Source: Rhodospirillales bacterium (lineage in GTDB: Bacteria; Pseudomonadota; Alphaproteobacteria; Rhodospirillales; Casp-alpha2). Taken from it: a DNA stretch of 14,321 nucleotides. The translations under genes were made by a program, and so were the position numbers. Positions 13,707-14,321 of this stretch are shown here, one piece after another. How positions within the stretch are numbered: the stretch's first letter is position 1; each line of letters begins with the position of its first letter. Under the pieces are notes generated by a model. The model was not told the origin of the DNA, ran no database searches, and saw only the letters and a program-made list of their open reading frames with translations. The stretch lies in NCBI GenBank assembly GCA_028282185.1, contig JANQIJ010000277.1, positions 1 to 14,321 on the forward strand, written 5' to 3'.

Positions 13707-13711
13707 TCCTC
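13707..13711 (-). promoter_or_regulatory. Ribosome binding site deciding the M20 peptidase start
   Basis: GAGGA on the minus strand lies 8 bases before ATG 13698. The frame continues open to about 14007, but that extension runs into the divergent acetyltransferase gene and has no domain. Confidence 0.6.
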
Positions 13712-13874
13712 GTGTTTACTTGCGGCGGGCGCGTGGGGCGGGGTCGATCCGGCGGGATCAATGGGACACGGGCGGCGCGGCCCGTCATGGCATTAGTCTT
13801 AGCGCGCGTCTTCGGCCGTTGGAAGCCCCGAACAAAGACTTGCCCGCCGCCCGGAGCTGTCGGACGATCGGGCG

Positions 13875-14321
13875 ATGAGGTTCCGTGACGCCAACCAGGC
13901 AGACCTTGCAGGCATTGTTGGTCTCTTGGCCGATGACGCCCTGGGGGCTGCCCGCGAACGCTATGAAGAACCGCTGCCGGATTGTTACGAACGGGCCTTC
14001 GCCGCAATTCAAGCGGACCCGCATTCGCGCGTGATCGTTGCCGAAGACGGCGACGGCTTGGCGGGCTGCCTGCAGATCACCCTGATCCCCAACCTCAGCC
14101 ACCAAGGCAGTTGGCGGGCCTTGATCGAAGCGGTCCGCGTCGCCGAGCGGCTGCGCGGCCAGGGTGTCGGCCGGCGATTGTTCGAATACGCTATCGGCCT
14201 GGCCCGGGACGCGGGCTGCGGCATGGTGCAATTGACCACCGATCGATCCCGGCCGGAGGCGCTCAAATTCTATGAGAACTTGGGGTTCGTCCACTCCCAC
14301 GCGGGGATGAAACTGAAACTC
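13875..14321 (+). CDS. GNAT-family N-acetyltransferase, cut by the window end
   Basis: An open frame from ATG 13875 to the last base gives 149 residues without a stop, probably almost the whole protein. GNAT enzymes transfer an acetyl group from acetyl-CoA to an amine. The N-terminus MRFRDANQADLAGIVGLLAD is the usual beta1-alpha1 pattern; SRVIVAED and LAGCLQITLIP give beta2-beta4; the acetyl-CoA pyrophosphate loop is RLRGQGVGRRLFEYAI (92-107, R-x-x-G-x-G at 94-99); and ALKFYENLGFVHSHAGMKLKL is the typical C-terminal motif B end. The ribosome binding site is weak (GGGCG). It is divergent from the M20 peptidase with 176 bases between starts. The acceptor cannot be predicted from this. Confidence 0.88.
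   Translation, partial: MRFRDANQADLAGIVGLLADDALGAARERYEEPLPDCYERAFAAIQADPHSRVIVAEDGDGLAGCLQITLIPNLSHQGSWRALIEAVRVAERLRGQGVGRRLFEYAIGLARDAGCGMVQLTTDRSRPEALKFYENLGFVHSHAGMKLKL

Noticed and set aside
1..14321. CRISPR array, insertion sequence, prophage or defence island
   Set aside because: No regular spaced repeats, transposase, integrase, phage or nuclease/helicase genes were seen; the two Xre genes belong to a chromosomal alphaproteobacterial family rather than a toxin-antitoxin or phage repressor set.

Overview
The window is GC-rich, gene-dense bacterial DNA. Protein families and sequence style point to an alphaproteobacterium, most likely Rhodospirillales-like: two copies of the small Xre regulator family typical of Alphaproteobacteria, a HlyD-type secretion adaptor with a long proline-rich N-terminus, and many catabolic amidohydrolase and CoA-ligase genes. 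This assignment is an inference; no rRNA or other marker gene lies in the window.

Layout, left to right. (1) 1-1611 (+): the end of an open frame, probably a type I secretion ABC ATPase, followed after 4 bases by a HlyD-family adaptor. (2) 1660-2743: a small minus-strand protein with an Ala/Lys/Pro-repeat tail, divergent from a first Xre regulator across a roughly 300-base A/T-richer regulatory region with promoter-like boxes, a dyad and direct repeats. (3) 2756-5331 (-): an amidase overlapping a downstream M20 N-carbamoyl-amino-acid/allantoate-type amidohydrolase. (4) 5490-7967 (+), divergent from (3): hot-dog thioesterase, GntR/FCD regulator, class C beta-lactamase-like serine hydrolase, then a truncated phytanoyl-CoA dioxygenase. 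A TGTATACA palindrome of the type bound by many GntR/FCD regulators sits between (3) and (4). (5) 8175-8363 (-): a small basic Gly-rich protein with a good ribosome binding site. (6) 8524-11429 (+): a compact three-gene unit of gamma-carbonic anhydrase-like protein, AMP-forming acyl-CoA synthetase and citrate-synthase-fold 'citryl-CoA lyase'. (7) 11430-11979: about 550 bases with no gene I can support, carrying promoter-like and dyad elements near its right end. (8) 11980-12447 (+): a second Xre paralogue. (9) 12547-13698 (-): a carboxypeptidase-G2-type M20 peptidase. (10) 13875 to the window end (+): a GNAT acetyltransferase, cut by the window edge.

How the genes may work together. The amidase/amidohydrolase pair and the divergent thioesterase-GntR-hydrolase genes look like one locally regulated catabolic locus for an amide or ureido substrate. 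The carbonic-anhydrase/CoA-ligase/lyase unit looks like an acid-activation plus CoA-ester-cleavage module. The most notable residue-level points are a Gln where the M20 amidohydrolase should have a metal-binding His, and a Thr at the catalytic Asp position of the citrate-synthase-like protein. I found no CRISPR array, insertion sequence, tRNA, prophage gene or clear new defence system.
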